Positions 21,738-31,632 of a stretch of DNA of 64,000 nt are shown one piece after another. Position 1 is the stretch's first letter, and the number at the start of each line of letters is the position of its first letter. The stretch covers positions 257,001 to 321,000 of the forward strand of contig NC_006680.1 of assembly GCF_000091045.1 (NCBI RefSeq). The letters run 5' to 3'. The stretch is from Cryptococcus deneoformans JEC21. Lineage: Eukaryota; Basidiomycota; Tremellomycetes; Tremellales; Cryptococcaceae. The position numbers and the translations under genes were made by a program. A model generated the notes under the pieces. That model was not told the DNA's origin. It made no database searches and saw only the letters and a list, made by a program, of their open reading frames with translations.

Positions 21738-23891
21738 TTACAACACATTCTGCACATGCAGATCACCCAGACATCTCATTGCAGAACGTCCTACCCCCCA
21801 CTTCTTGCGCATCCTAAACATCTTCTTCATCCAATTCAATAGCCCTTCTTCATCCTCTACTCCCACGACTTCCAACGGACTCGATCCTCCACTTTTTACG
21901 ATCTGCCAAGCGATGATTGTCGCCTTGAAGAGGTAAAATGTAAGTAGCGGCGATTCCGACTGAAGTGAGGGAGAGGTGGGAGAGGATGTGCGTTGGAGGT
22001 AGAGGAGGAACCAGGTGATGTGTTGTTCGACTGATTGGATGATCTGTGCAGTGAGTTCGATAGGGTTATTGGCCCCCAATGTCGTTCTAGACACGATAGA
22101 TCAGCAAAGACAACATAGATCTTCTAGCAAAGAACGTACATTGCCGCTAGAGCTGCATCAATGGAATCTTCAACCAATCCCCCTGTATGGCTTTGAGACC
22201 ATAACAATAACTCAATCATGCTCATCCTCCAAGTCGCTTCCGCGGCTGCACTCGCAGGCGTCTCCAACTTGGCATTTTGTACGGTCACTAGCGGCTCCAG
22301 CCTTACCATTGACGCGAGAAGTGCTTCAAAGCGCTCAAAACAGGAGCGGCCTGTCATGGTCGTCCATCCTGTCATTTCCCTGACAGAAGCCAGGACAAAG
22401 TGAGTCATGAGTGACGCCCCTGTGGAGTCAAGTGGGAGAGGTAGAGGGTCTTCCACCTGGTTGACAAAGGCAGCACGAACCATATCAAGGAATCGCATCC
22501 TTGTTGACGAGCTGTCATCGCGAGAACAAAGGGAAGATGCAATGAGGGAGCGGTGAGCCCATTCAGTAGGTGTACAAGCGTTCCAGAGGTCGTTGCCGCA
22601 TGGAAGCTCATGTTTAATTTCGAGATGGGAAAGGCAGCGTGGTCGAGAGAGGAAATGGTACCAAGCGGAATCGAATCCGTAAAGGGAGTACAGAGTACGT
22701 TTATGGGATTCCGCACGGACGAACTGGCGCCAGAGAGAGTCAAGGTCTTGGGTGACGGACGGTTTGGTAGGATATGATTCCATCAGACCTGCTTTCCGAG
22801 AGAGCTAAACGGAGGTTAGGAGGAATGGAGCATTGTGCACAAGAGAGGCTTACCTCAACGCATTGCGAGTGTAATCGTAGCCCCTGCATAGTATGGCTCC
22901 CACACAGTGCCATTATCGCGTACATCTCTAAAAGCAGATGTGCTTGAATGGTCGTTAGCGTGTCCGTGGACTTTTCTTGTGTAATCTCCATCACTCCATC
23001 CAAAGCCCTCAGACCCGCCTTATAGCAATAAATTGCCCTCTGTTGGTCAACGTCTCCACTGTCTTCTCCTTTCATATGTAGCCCAATACACATCATCCCA
23101 AATAATAGGCTTGGGTGACATGATCGGGCGTCAAATGTAGCTCGATGGATGAAAGGGAATATATGGGCAGCATGCGAGAAGAAGGATTCAAGTGATGCGA
23201 AGATGAATGCAGGATTTTGAATGGCTTCTTCAACAGAAGGGGGAATGGCAGACAAAGGAGACTGAGATAAGCGTGCTTGAAGATCAACAGAAGTCATGCT
23301 GATACTCCCAATGGAAGAATGGGCATGGTAATTGGGAATCGAAGAGGCCGACGTCTGGGACTGCGAGGTATGTCGAGAAGGAGAATTATCGACCTCCTGT
23401 GTGGAGTTCCATGTGGCATCTGATGAGAACTCATTGACGCCAAAGTCAAATGTGAGTGCTGCTTCAAGAGCAGAAGGTAGTGGCCGAGGAGATGTTATAG
23501 AAATGGGCTGAGCAGTGATGATGGGTGAGAAGTTCGTAACAGAAACGCTCTCTCGCCTTTCATGACTCTCGTTTACACCGCTTGAGACAGATGGTAGTTC
23601 CCTCGGACTACGACTCGTACTCTTCTCCTCTCCATGTTTACTTGCTAGATGTCGTCTTCTAAGGTCTGCTCGAGAAAATGTAGCAGTACACCGGCCGCAG
23701 GGAAAAGTTGGTCGTTCGCTTGTATCGTCGTGTAGTTTTGAATGGCGCTTCAGATTTTCCTTCAACGGCGTGTGAGTGACATAATAAAGAGAGGTTGATT
23801 GGTGGGCACAATGAGGACATACCATCCTGGTGAAGCGCCTCAAACATACTGCACACTTGAAGGGCTGAAGTTTCCCTTGGTCGGAAAGCAT
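21738..23891 (-). CDS. Two-finger C2H2 transcription factor with fungal_trans domain
   Basis: Four exons (23823-23891, 22854-23759, 22140-22804, 21738-22086) give 662 aa. Two C2H2 fingers occupy residues 13-33 (C13, C16, H29, H33) and 44-65 (C44, C47, H60, H65). Helix positions -1, 3 and 6 are R, N, R in finger 1 and R, L, R in finger 2. A Ser-rich linker is followed by a fungal_trans-type middle domain (NPAFIFASLESFFSHAAHIF; LLLEMYAIMALCGSHTMQGL). This layout matches Adr1/Klf1-type fungal regulators. Intron 1 (23760-23822, 63 nt) cuts finger 1 between Met23 and Glu24 and has no in-frame stop, so retention would insert 21 residues. The gene closes a block of four metabolic genes and carries a GAGGAG site 162 bp upstream of its ATG, suggesting a local, self-regulated activator. 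Confidence 0.88.
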
Positions 23892-24671
23892 CGCGTCGGA
23901 AGGTTACTCAGAGAGAAAAGAGGGCAGTTGAGGATGGAATGAGCTGATGCGAATGGTAGCCGAGTGAGATTATGGTTAGCGGGGGTGCCGTCGTGTTGAT
24001 TGGGATACATATCAGATCTTCAATTGCTGGTGCTGATTGGTGCAAGCGCTGGGAGGAGCTCACTCCAGTCCAAATGCGTCCATGGCGGGTCAGCTGATAA
24101 GACAGAGTCACCTGATAAGCAACCTAATTTTGGCCCGAAGAGCTGCGCCGATGAAATGGACCCGTGTGGTTGTCCCGCTGGAAGGTCCGTTAATTAACTC
24201 TTGGCTGTCCATGCGCATATGACCTGGGTGTTGTCTTCATCCTCACAGAACACGAAAGCGTCCTCCTGGTGTGCGCAAGTCACAAAGATATCTCCGGAAC
24301 GCAGATCCACCCAAAAAACGGAGTCGGATCCTCAGCGCGGCGGAGCATGGGATCGGCCCGGCCCGGCCCAGCCGAAAAAAAAGAACACACAAGATAAGCA
24401 AGATGATGATGCTGCTACGTCGCGTATTAATAACGGAAATACTCGGAGATGTTTATCACTTATCAACGTGGCGTTTCGGCGGCGAGGGAGAAATCAGCCT
24501 TAATCCTGCCCCTCCCTTCTTACAGCGAATGGTTATAGCTCGAATCGGTTGCATGCAAAGCCAGATCATGACATAGACTATACCAGTTTCACACCTAGAT
24601 GCCAGCACCAGAAGATATTATTGAAATCACATACTTGACAATAAATTTTTTGGCAGCCGCAGCGTCATAAG
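23892..24671. other. Promoter of the zinc-finger regulator and HOP1 3' flank
   Basis: This 780-bp stretch has no convincing gene. GAGGAGCTC at 24053-24061 repeats the element found in the metabolic promoters. A short GC-rich run of GGCCC repeats lies near 24353-24375. The HOP1 gene ends at 24672 on the same strand as the regulator. Confidence 0.5.
24053..24061. promoter_or_regulatory. GAGGAGCTC element upstream of the C2H2 regulator
   Basis: The nonamer GAGGAGCTC lies 162 bp upstream of the regulator ATG (23891, minus strand). It contains the hexamer repeated in the two divergent promoters of the neighbouring metabolic genes, so autoregulation is possible. Function is inferred. Confidence 0.4.
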
Positions 24672-27600
24672 TTACCAATCCTCGAGGAGCTCGATAGGCG
24701 ATTCTGCACGGCTGCTACGAATGGCCAGGACGCTGTAAAGACTAATAGGCTGTCCGTCAAAGCTAGGAATAAAGGTTCCGAAGGGCGTTTTGATGGTGTT
24801 GGGTGGAGCCAAAGAGCTGGTGAGTGCCTTTGGAACCGAGACTTCATCCGCGTCAGGATTAACTTGAGTGGTCTGCGAGGAGGGCTCTTCGTTGTCTTCT
24901 TCCATAGGCTACTCCAAACCCTTAGCATCGCTCATGAAACCTTAAACGGATTGGACTCACGTCTGATGATTGATCCTTATAAAACTCGAAAAGCTCCCTT
25001 TCTACACCACCATTAGGTTTGAAGTATCCTAAAAATCGTTCGTTTATCTCAGGCAATTGAACCCATTTGTAGAATGCGCCCTTTTTTTTGCGCGAACCTG
25101 AATTCAGTCAGTTGCGTGCAGCAAATTAGTAAATTGGCCAAAGAGCTTACCAAAAGGAGCATCAATGAAGCCTGTGTCCCATCAGCCAGTTGTTATTCCG
25201 AAATACAGTATCGAGCTCACCTTCTGAGTAAAGCTGCTTGCAAATAATAGCCAAGGCATTTACCGAGCATCCTGAGCACACAGTATCAGTACCGCTGTCA
25301 CCCGTCCATTCAATAGCTCACCAAGAACATCCCTCAGTGGCCCGGCCTTTCCGATACCTCCTTGCTGCCTTACAGTCAAAAGAGCACGTCTATCACTCTC
25401 TATCAGGTACGAGTGAGAGAACAGAAAAAGATAACGGCGCACCTAAAGAGTGCTAGCTTTGACATCCCCTCACGCGCCCTTTGCAGCTGCAGCTTGGTCC
25501 ATTTTTGTCCCTCTATACGCTCCATCTTACAGATAAGGCAGTACCAATTATCTACTTGAGCAGCAGCCTTGAGCTCAGAGAAGCTTCATATGTTAGTCAG
25601 CAAGATTATGTATCGCAAATAAAGATAAACGTCATAACAGGCGTACCCTACACATGGGCAATGTACCCAGTTTCTGCATCCATCACACTGCATACTCCCA
25701 TCTTGCTCATCGTCCGCTCCACAGAAGCAGTTAATCTTGTCCTCATTAGCCTCCACCAGATGGGTATCTGTCCGGGAAGCGGTCTTCCTTGAAGTCTTCT
25801 TCTTCAATGGGGACGTCCTGGCCGCCTCAACAGTGCGAGCAAGCATCCTTCTAGCGGGGGGAGTGGAGCGCTTGCGGGGCGTGGAATCCTTGGGCTTTTG
25901 AGGAGTACTGGTAGGCGTAGCTGAAGGCCTGGACCTAGAATTTGACTTGGACGAAGAGGCAAATTTGGGTGACTTGTCCGCTTTGGCCTTGGGAGTTTCC
26001 GATTTGTTGGGCTTCTTAAGCTTGGCGTTGGCGTTTTCCTTGTTAGCCTGGTCAGTATCTGCCGGGCTAGAGTTGTTGTTTGTCTTCTGGGCTTTCTTCG
26101 GACGTTCGGATAACTGGTTAACAGACTTGGATCGTAGGGCTCCACATTCCTGGGTCTCGTCGGTGTCATTCTCGATGGCCATAGGAGCTGACTTAGGAGC
26201 TGACTTAGAATTGGGACCGTCTTCGGATGCCGAGCTATTCTGATCAGCAAATATGGCAGATGTGGATCCTTTTGAGCGGCAGGGAGCGGTTTGAGCAGGT
26301 GCAGGGGGGATGATGGCCATGCTTCCACAATAATCAGTTTCTCCATCAGCTTTACAGCCAATATCATCAGTTACAGTTTTGAGGGTATTCGTAGGAACGT
26401 ACCATCAAAATCAAAAGCCGTTTGGGATCTTCTCCTGGCTATGGACGCACGCGAAGATGCACGACGACGGGTCTGAGAAACAGGTGGCTGAGTGACTTGT
26501 GCCTGCGAAAGCTCCATGATCTCTTCCTCTAACTGCGTTCAAGTCAATTTCTCATTATAGCGAAACTAGGATTTGCATACAGTTTGATGAGCTCGCTTCT
26601 TCCCAGTCACATTTTTCTCCGCGGAAGATGCATCCGGCATTGAGAAAGGCAGGATATTACCGTCGGCAAGAAGCGTACCCAAAGGTCGCTTAAGGACATC
26701 GTAGATGTCATCAGGTTGTTCGTATGCTTTTCGGTCATAGACAGGCTGATGCCCTATGTCAGTCTTGCTTCCGCAGAAAGAGATGGGGCTCACTAAATCG
26801 GCACTCTGACGCCGCATAGTCAGCTTACAGTCGAGATTATACAGTCGATCGACTCACCCATGCAACATTTCTCTTCTCGGCAGCTTCCAACTGCTCAGCC
26901 CGCTCTTTTTCCGGGTCATCTTTCTCTCCCGAAGCTTTCCGTTCATCCGAGTCTGTACGTGCTGGAAGAAGCTGTACAATAGACTGGGTAGTCACAGAAA
27001 CACTAGAAAAAGATCTCAGTGTCGGATTGCCTTCAGTGTGGAAGAAAAACTTTACCCATGCGAGCCTGTGGTAGTTTTTCCCATGGTGACATCAGTAGGC
27101 CCTGTATCTTTGTCGGACGTGCACATGAACAATGGATCCTCCGTGCAATCTCTGAATCCAGGTGCTTCGTAACTACCGAAAATCATTGCTTGAATGGATG
27201 ACTCCCATGATTCAAGGTTCAACAATTGATGCTCACCCTTTTGGCGCATTCTCGTTGTAGGAGAGCTTGAAATCAACGTATCGTTGTCCTTAGGGATACA
27301 CGTCAGCCTTAAAGATCCGGTCACCGGATGCGAAAGCCTACGTGGAAGATCAGTGAGCTTCTGGCAGCTCAAAATGAGAGTTTTCATCAAAGTCTATAAG
27401 CATGGTGAGCATTTCGTTTCATCAGGCAATGATATCACGTACTTTGACGGATCGTCTCACATCCTGATGGGTCCTCGGATCCCCAATTCCGGGTGTATCA
27501 GTAGATGAGTCCTCACCTGCGACCTGGTGTGTCATGTCAATGGAAGGGATGTTGGACGGTCCAGAGTAGAAAAAGTTGAAAGTGTATGACTCCACTATAC

Positions 27601-28762
27601 TGCTCCGAGCCATCAACCTTTGGACGCCGTAGTTGGATAATAAATCATACCTACTTTTGAGGATCATCTTTGTCAAGGAAAATTATGAACATAAATGATC
27701 GAAGGTAGCCTTTGGAAACCGCATCCATGACCCCTTCTTCAACGAACTTCAGTATCTTGGCTCCTTCTGGCCTACTCGAGTATTATCAGCGTAATCCGTA
27801 CAAGAGAGCACGACAAAAAAGCTAACTTACGATCCATCCCCCCTAATCCTTGGATATTTAAATCCTTTGCCGCCTCCAGGTTGCTGAGAACCATTGGGAT
27901 CAGGTTGACTCATCTGATACTGTTGATCCGCACTCTTTCCGGGAAGGGGAATAGAGTCGGTCATGTAAGTGTCTGAGAAGCTGTCATCGGGTAGAAGCCG
28001 TCTAGATATAAAAGTCAGGGCTGGGCTGTATGTGAAGGCGAAAAGATATATAGACTTACCGAAGATAACAAATCGCTCCCAGACTAGCCCCCAGCGTGGT
28101 CCTCATGATCACTAAACTTTCCTGGTGCGTGATTGTGGAAAGATCCTGTTTGACAGCAGCAGACTGAAGCTCAAGGCTGTTCTTAGATTTGGGGCCCTGA
28201 GCTTGGGATATGGCCTGAGACTGAGACTGAGAAAGCGCCTGCTTGGCATTTTGAGTGGTGACTGCCTGACGAAGTGGTTGTTTTCCTTTCGTGCTAGATT
28301 TACCGGTGGCTGCGGCGGTCTTGGCGCCCTGAACAGGCTTTGGAGGTTTCTACCAGGTCATGTCCGTGTCAGTGGGTTTGGTCTTGTCCGTAATGTAAAG
28401 GACTAGAAAAAGAAGCCAACCAAAAGAAAAATCAAGTGAACAACACGCAAGGAGAGAGAGAATTGAAGAACTACTACCGATGGCCGACGGAGAACGAAGA
28501 ACTGCTGACGTGGAAGATAACAGACATTACGGACTGAAAGCTCAGAACAGCTACTATACCCTAATGAGCGCATTCATGCCCTCGGAGCCTTGGATAGATG
28601 GACGATAACGGGAGAGGAAGCATCAATGGCTACCAAAACAGATGCAGGAAGGTAGAAAAAAGAAAAAGAACTCGAGGAAGAAGGATGAAAATCGACGTGA
28701 GAAGCGGCAGACGGGCTGATCTCGGCAGGAAGGAGACTCACGAAAGCTTGCTTAGAAGGCAT
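24672..28762 (-). CDS. HOP1: HOP1-like meiotic HORMA-domain axis protein with PHD
   Basis: This is a chromosome-axis protein that promotes meiotic double-strand-break formation and inter-homologue repair. A seven-codon first exon (28742-28762, MPSKQAF) is separated by an unusually long 392-nt intron from exon 2 (28060-28349). The HORMA domain starts at ITHQESLVIMRTTLGASLGA and continues through FVEEGVMDAVSKGYLRSF and SIVESYTFNFFYSG. A long Ser/Thr/Lys-rich linker follows. Around 25655-25745 a PHD finger begins (CFCGADDEQDGSMQCDGC), and the next exon completes it with WYCLICKMERIEGQKW. A winged-helix-like region (FYKWVQLPEINERFLGYF) and an acidic tail end at TAA 24672-24674. This is the same HORMA-PHD-winged-helix order as yeast Hop1. 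About a dozen exons are traceable; I did not fix every boundary. Confidence 0.88.
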
Positions 28763-29150
28763 CCCCTATGTTTTTAGTTGGCAAAGAATATAAATGTCGA
28801 TATTGTGTAGCAGGATGGAAAGAAGGAACAAGGAAGAGGGGAAGCGAAGTCCAATCAGCTTTATATATCCCCCGTGTTCGCCCCATCTTCCTTCCTTACC
28901 CGCACAGACCACCTCCTTCCATCGTCTGTTTTCTCTCCAGCTATTCACCAGTGGGAACACGCAAGGGCAGAAAATCGATGCTAGTGTTCAGCTGTCGATT
29001 ATGATGATGTGATCCATTATTAGTTTACATAAGCATTTGATTATGGGCGTTACGCGTTACAGGTCGTTTCTTCCTTCCCTCCTTTGCCCCAAGATCCCAC
29101 TCGCCACTTGCCAACTCCCTTCCTTCCTATCTAGCTCTTCCAGGTTGGCA
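28763..29150. other. Intergenic region between HOP1 and GYP1
   Basis: HOP1 (-) starts at its left edge and GYP1 (-) ends at its right edge, so it holds the HOP1 promoter and the GYP1 3' UTR. I see no gene, repeat or recognisable meiotic control element. Confidence 0.5.
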
Positions 29151-31226
29151 TCATCTACCCAACATTCCAAAGCCTCCTCCGCCAGGCGGTAAATCCTTAA
29201 AATGGTTCTCCGCTCCTTGCCATACCGTCTTCAATACGTATGCCTCTGAGAGTAACAACTCGATATCGTGGTCGCCCCAGTTTTGAGTGGGAAGGCGCTG
29301 AAGGAAGATGATTATTTCCTGTAAGAAAACAAGGCCATCAGTGACGTCCGTGTACTGAGGCGGTCAAAAAAAAGCACCTGGAAATCCATCTCACGAAGGC
29401 GATCGGAGTATTTCACGAGAAGGGCTGAACAGACGTAAAGATGGAATTGAGAAAATGCGTCTGTACCTTCAGCCTAAGGGTCACGTACATAAGCAGGGCT
29501 CTACTCCATCGATAGGAAAAGGGACGATGGGATGAACTTACCAGATATGTATCCCACATCCTTATCGTACACTTTACACTTATCTCCCTCATCAACAAGC
29601 AATTCATCCATCTGAACGCAAATTGCATAAACTCGACGCCTTGTTCCTCGAAATGTGTTGCCAATGGCGTGTCAATACGCTTGATCAATTCAGACATCCG
29701 CTTGACAAGACGTTGAATACCAGGTTGTTGGGAGATGTAATTGTCCTGGATGCCGTTCAGGAGGGCGGTAAGGCACCAGAAAGAGTCGGATTCAATAGCG
29801 GAGAGGATTGATTCAGGCAGGTGAGAGATGTCGAATGATTCGGGATCAGTATCTGTGGTGTATTTTCTGGTCAGCTGTTTTATTCTTTCGAGGAAAAAGA
29901 ACTGACCGATATATGCGCTGAGAAAGACTTCAAAAAACGGGGTGACGAGGTCATTTATACCCTGCACGTAGCCTGATGCAGGATGTCTAATAGCCCAGAC
30001 ATAGAGTATTCTCTCGAGGCTTCGCTGAGTCTTTTCGCAGCTCCATAATGGTACACCGGGTCTTGTCCTTGGGACGTCGATTTCAATTTGATGCCATATC
30101 TACTTTCGTTAGCTAAATGTCGAGAAGTGGGAGAAAAACACGACACACTTGTTGGTCAAGAGAAGAGAGCCCACGTCCAAAATACTGATCCACCAGTTGA
30201 GTATACTCTTTTCTCTTGCGATTCAATGTTGTCAGTCGAGGCTGGACTGGTAAGGGTAGGTAATTCTAGTTCCAAGTCAATACGTGTCACTCCTTGAAGC
30301 GAAAAGAATCTTACTAGGAGCAGTTGCCAAACAATAGGCCTGACCTCCATCGGCACTCCGCTCCAAGCTAACCTTCTCAATTCACCCACATCCACCCCAC
30401 CTTCGTCTCCTCTCAAGACCTTGGCGAACTTTTCTCTTCTTCTCTCTGACCGCACACTACGCTGTCTGTTCATCCCGTCTTTTCGGCTTTTCATATTGGT
30501 AGCAGCAGTGGGAGTGGTGGGTGTATAGGATGGGGAAGCTGGTGCTGACGATAAAGGGTCGTTTGAGGCGAAGAATGGGAAAGAGGATGAGCGGCTTGAT
30601 GCTCGGGAGATGGCAGGTGAGTCGAGCGATAAGGAATGTAACAACTCAAGAGGATCACGAAGAATGTTTTCCACATCGACTCTGACCGCTTCTTTGCCTG
30701 TCTTGATCGGTTCCTGCTCTTCTTCTATGATTTCCTCCGGCTCGACAATCTCCCACGCCCCTCCTGGCGGAAGCCTCGACCCTCCAGCATGACCATGACC
30801 ATGAGAGCGAAGAGCACCGTTGATGGCTGACGTCCCCGGAGCAGGAGGTGCGACACCTTCTGTAAATGTTTTCGACTGTGGTAAAGCTGGCCTTGTAGGC
30901 GATGAATTCGGATATGTGACATGGGTGTACGAAGTGGATGCCCAGCTGGCTGCTATCCCCTCTCCATCGTCTCTACTCTTCCTGCCGCCCCCGGGCATGG
31001 ACATCGGCATACCACTTGGCTCTCCGCCATCCTCCTTGTCTGAACTGCTGTCCCATGCATCCTCCCAATCCTCTGCGTCCTTCGTGACGAGGCCGAATGA
31101 AGACATGGGGGCGCCTCTAGGAATGGTTGGACGCGAGGATGGGCGGGGGAATATCGACAGGGAGGGATTGAGGGTAAGCGGATTGGCGGAATGTGGGCGT
31201 GTGGGCGGCTGGATGGGATGGGTCAT
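29151..31226 (-). CDS. GYP1: GYP1/TBC1D22-type Rab GTPase-activating protein
   Basis: Six exons (30315-31226, 30149-30265, 29907-30099, 29542-29852, 29378-29473, 29151-29318) give 598 aa from ATG 31226; an in-frame ATG at 31325 would add 33 residues. The N-terminal ~290 residues are low-complexity. The TBC domain starts near VGELRRLAWSGVPMEVRP. Its dual-finger catalytic residues are intact: Arg354 in IEIDVPRTRP and Gln389 in GYVQGINDL. The C-terminal RMWDTYLAEG-FSQFHLYVCSALL segment and the ending KDLPPGGGGFGMLGR are typical of the Gyp1/TBC1D22 group. Yeast Gyp1 stimulates GTP hydrolysis by Ypt1 at the Golgi. That role is inferred here. Confidence 0.92.
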
Positions 31227-31632
31227 AGTGCGGATGCAGCCATTTAGAGAGAAAAGAGCTGCAGAGTGTGCAAAATACTTGAAATGTGGTTGCCATCCCA
31301 TGTCGCGTTGTCGCCATGTCATCACCTGTTTCCGCCGTCACTTTGCTCTTCCCCGTCCCCCTTTTAATCTTCTCGAGCGTTCATTATTTTGCCATCCCAT
31401 AATACTCTTTCCCCAGAAACCATTGGACCGCTCCGGAGAGACCGTCAGCAAGCCGTTCGACACCACTGCAGTCCTCGTTAATCCCACCGTCACGTGCTTT
31501 GTGGTCGTTCCTTCCAATCTTCCGCCATATTCCGTTTCTTTAATTGTCCGCTTCCATTGCCATCGTCAGACCATGTCATACGGGAAACCGCTTCAGAAGA
31601 AACCAGTCTGATAGAATCTCTCTACTCTCAAG
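31227..31632. other. Divergent promoter GYP1 / Ser-rich orphan
   Basis: This 406-bp gap lies between two divergently transcribed genes. It contains CCAAT-like and pyrimidine-rich stretches but no element I can name with confidence. Confidence 0.45.
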
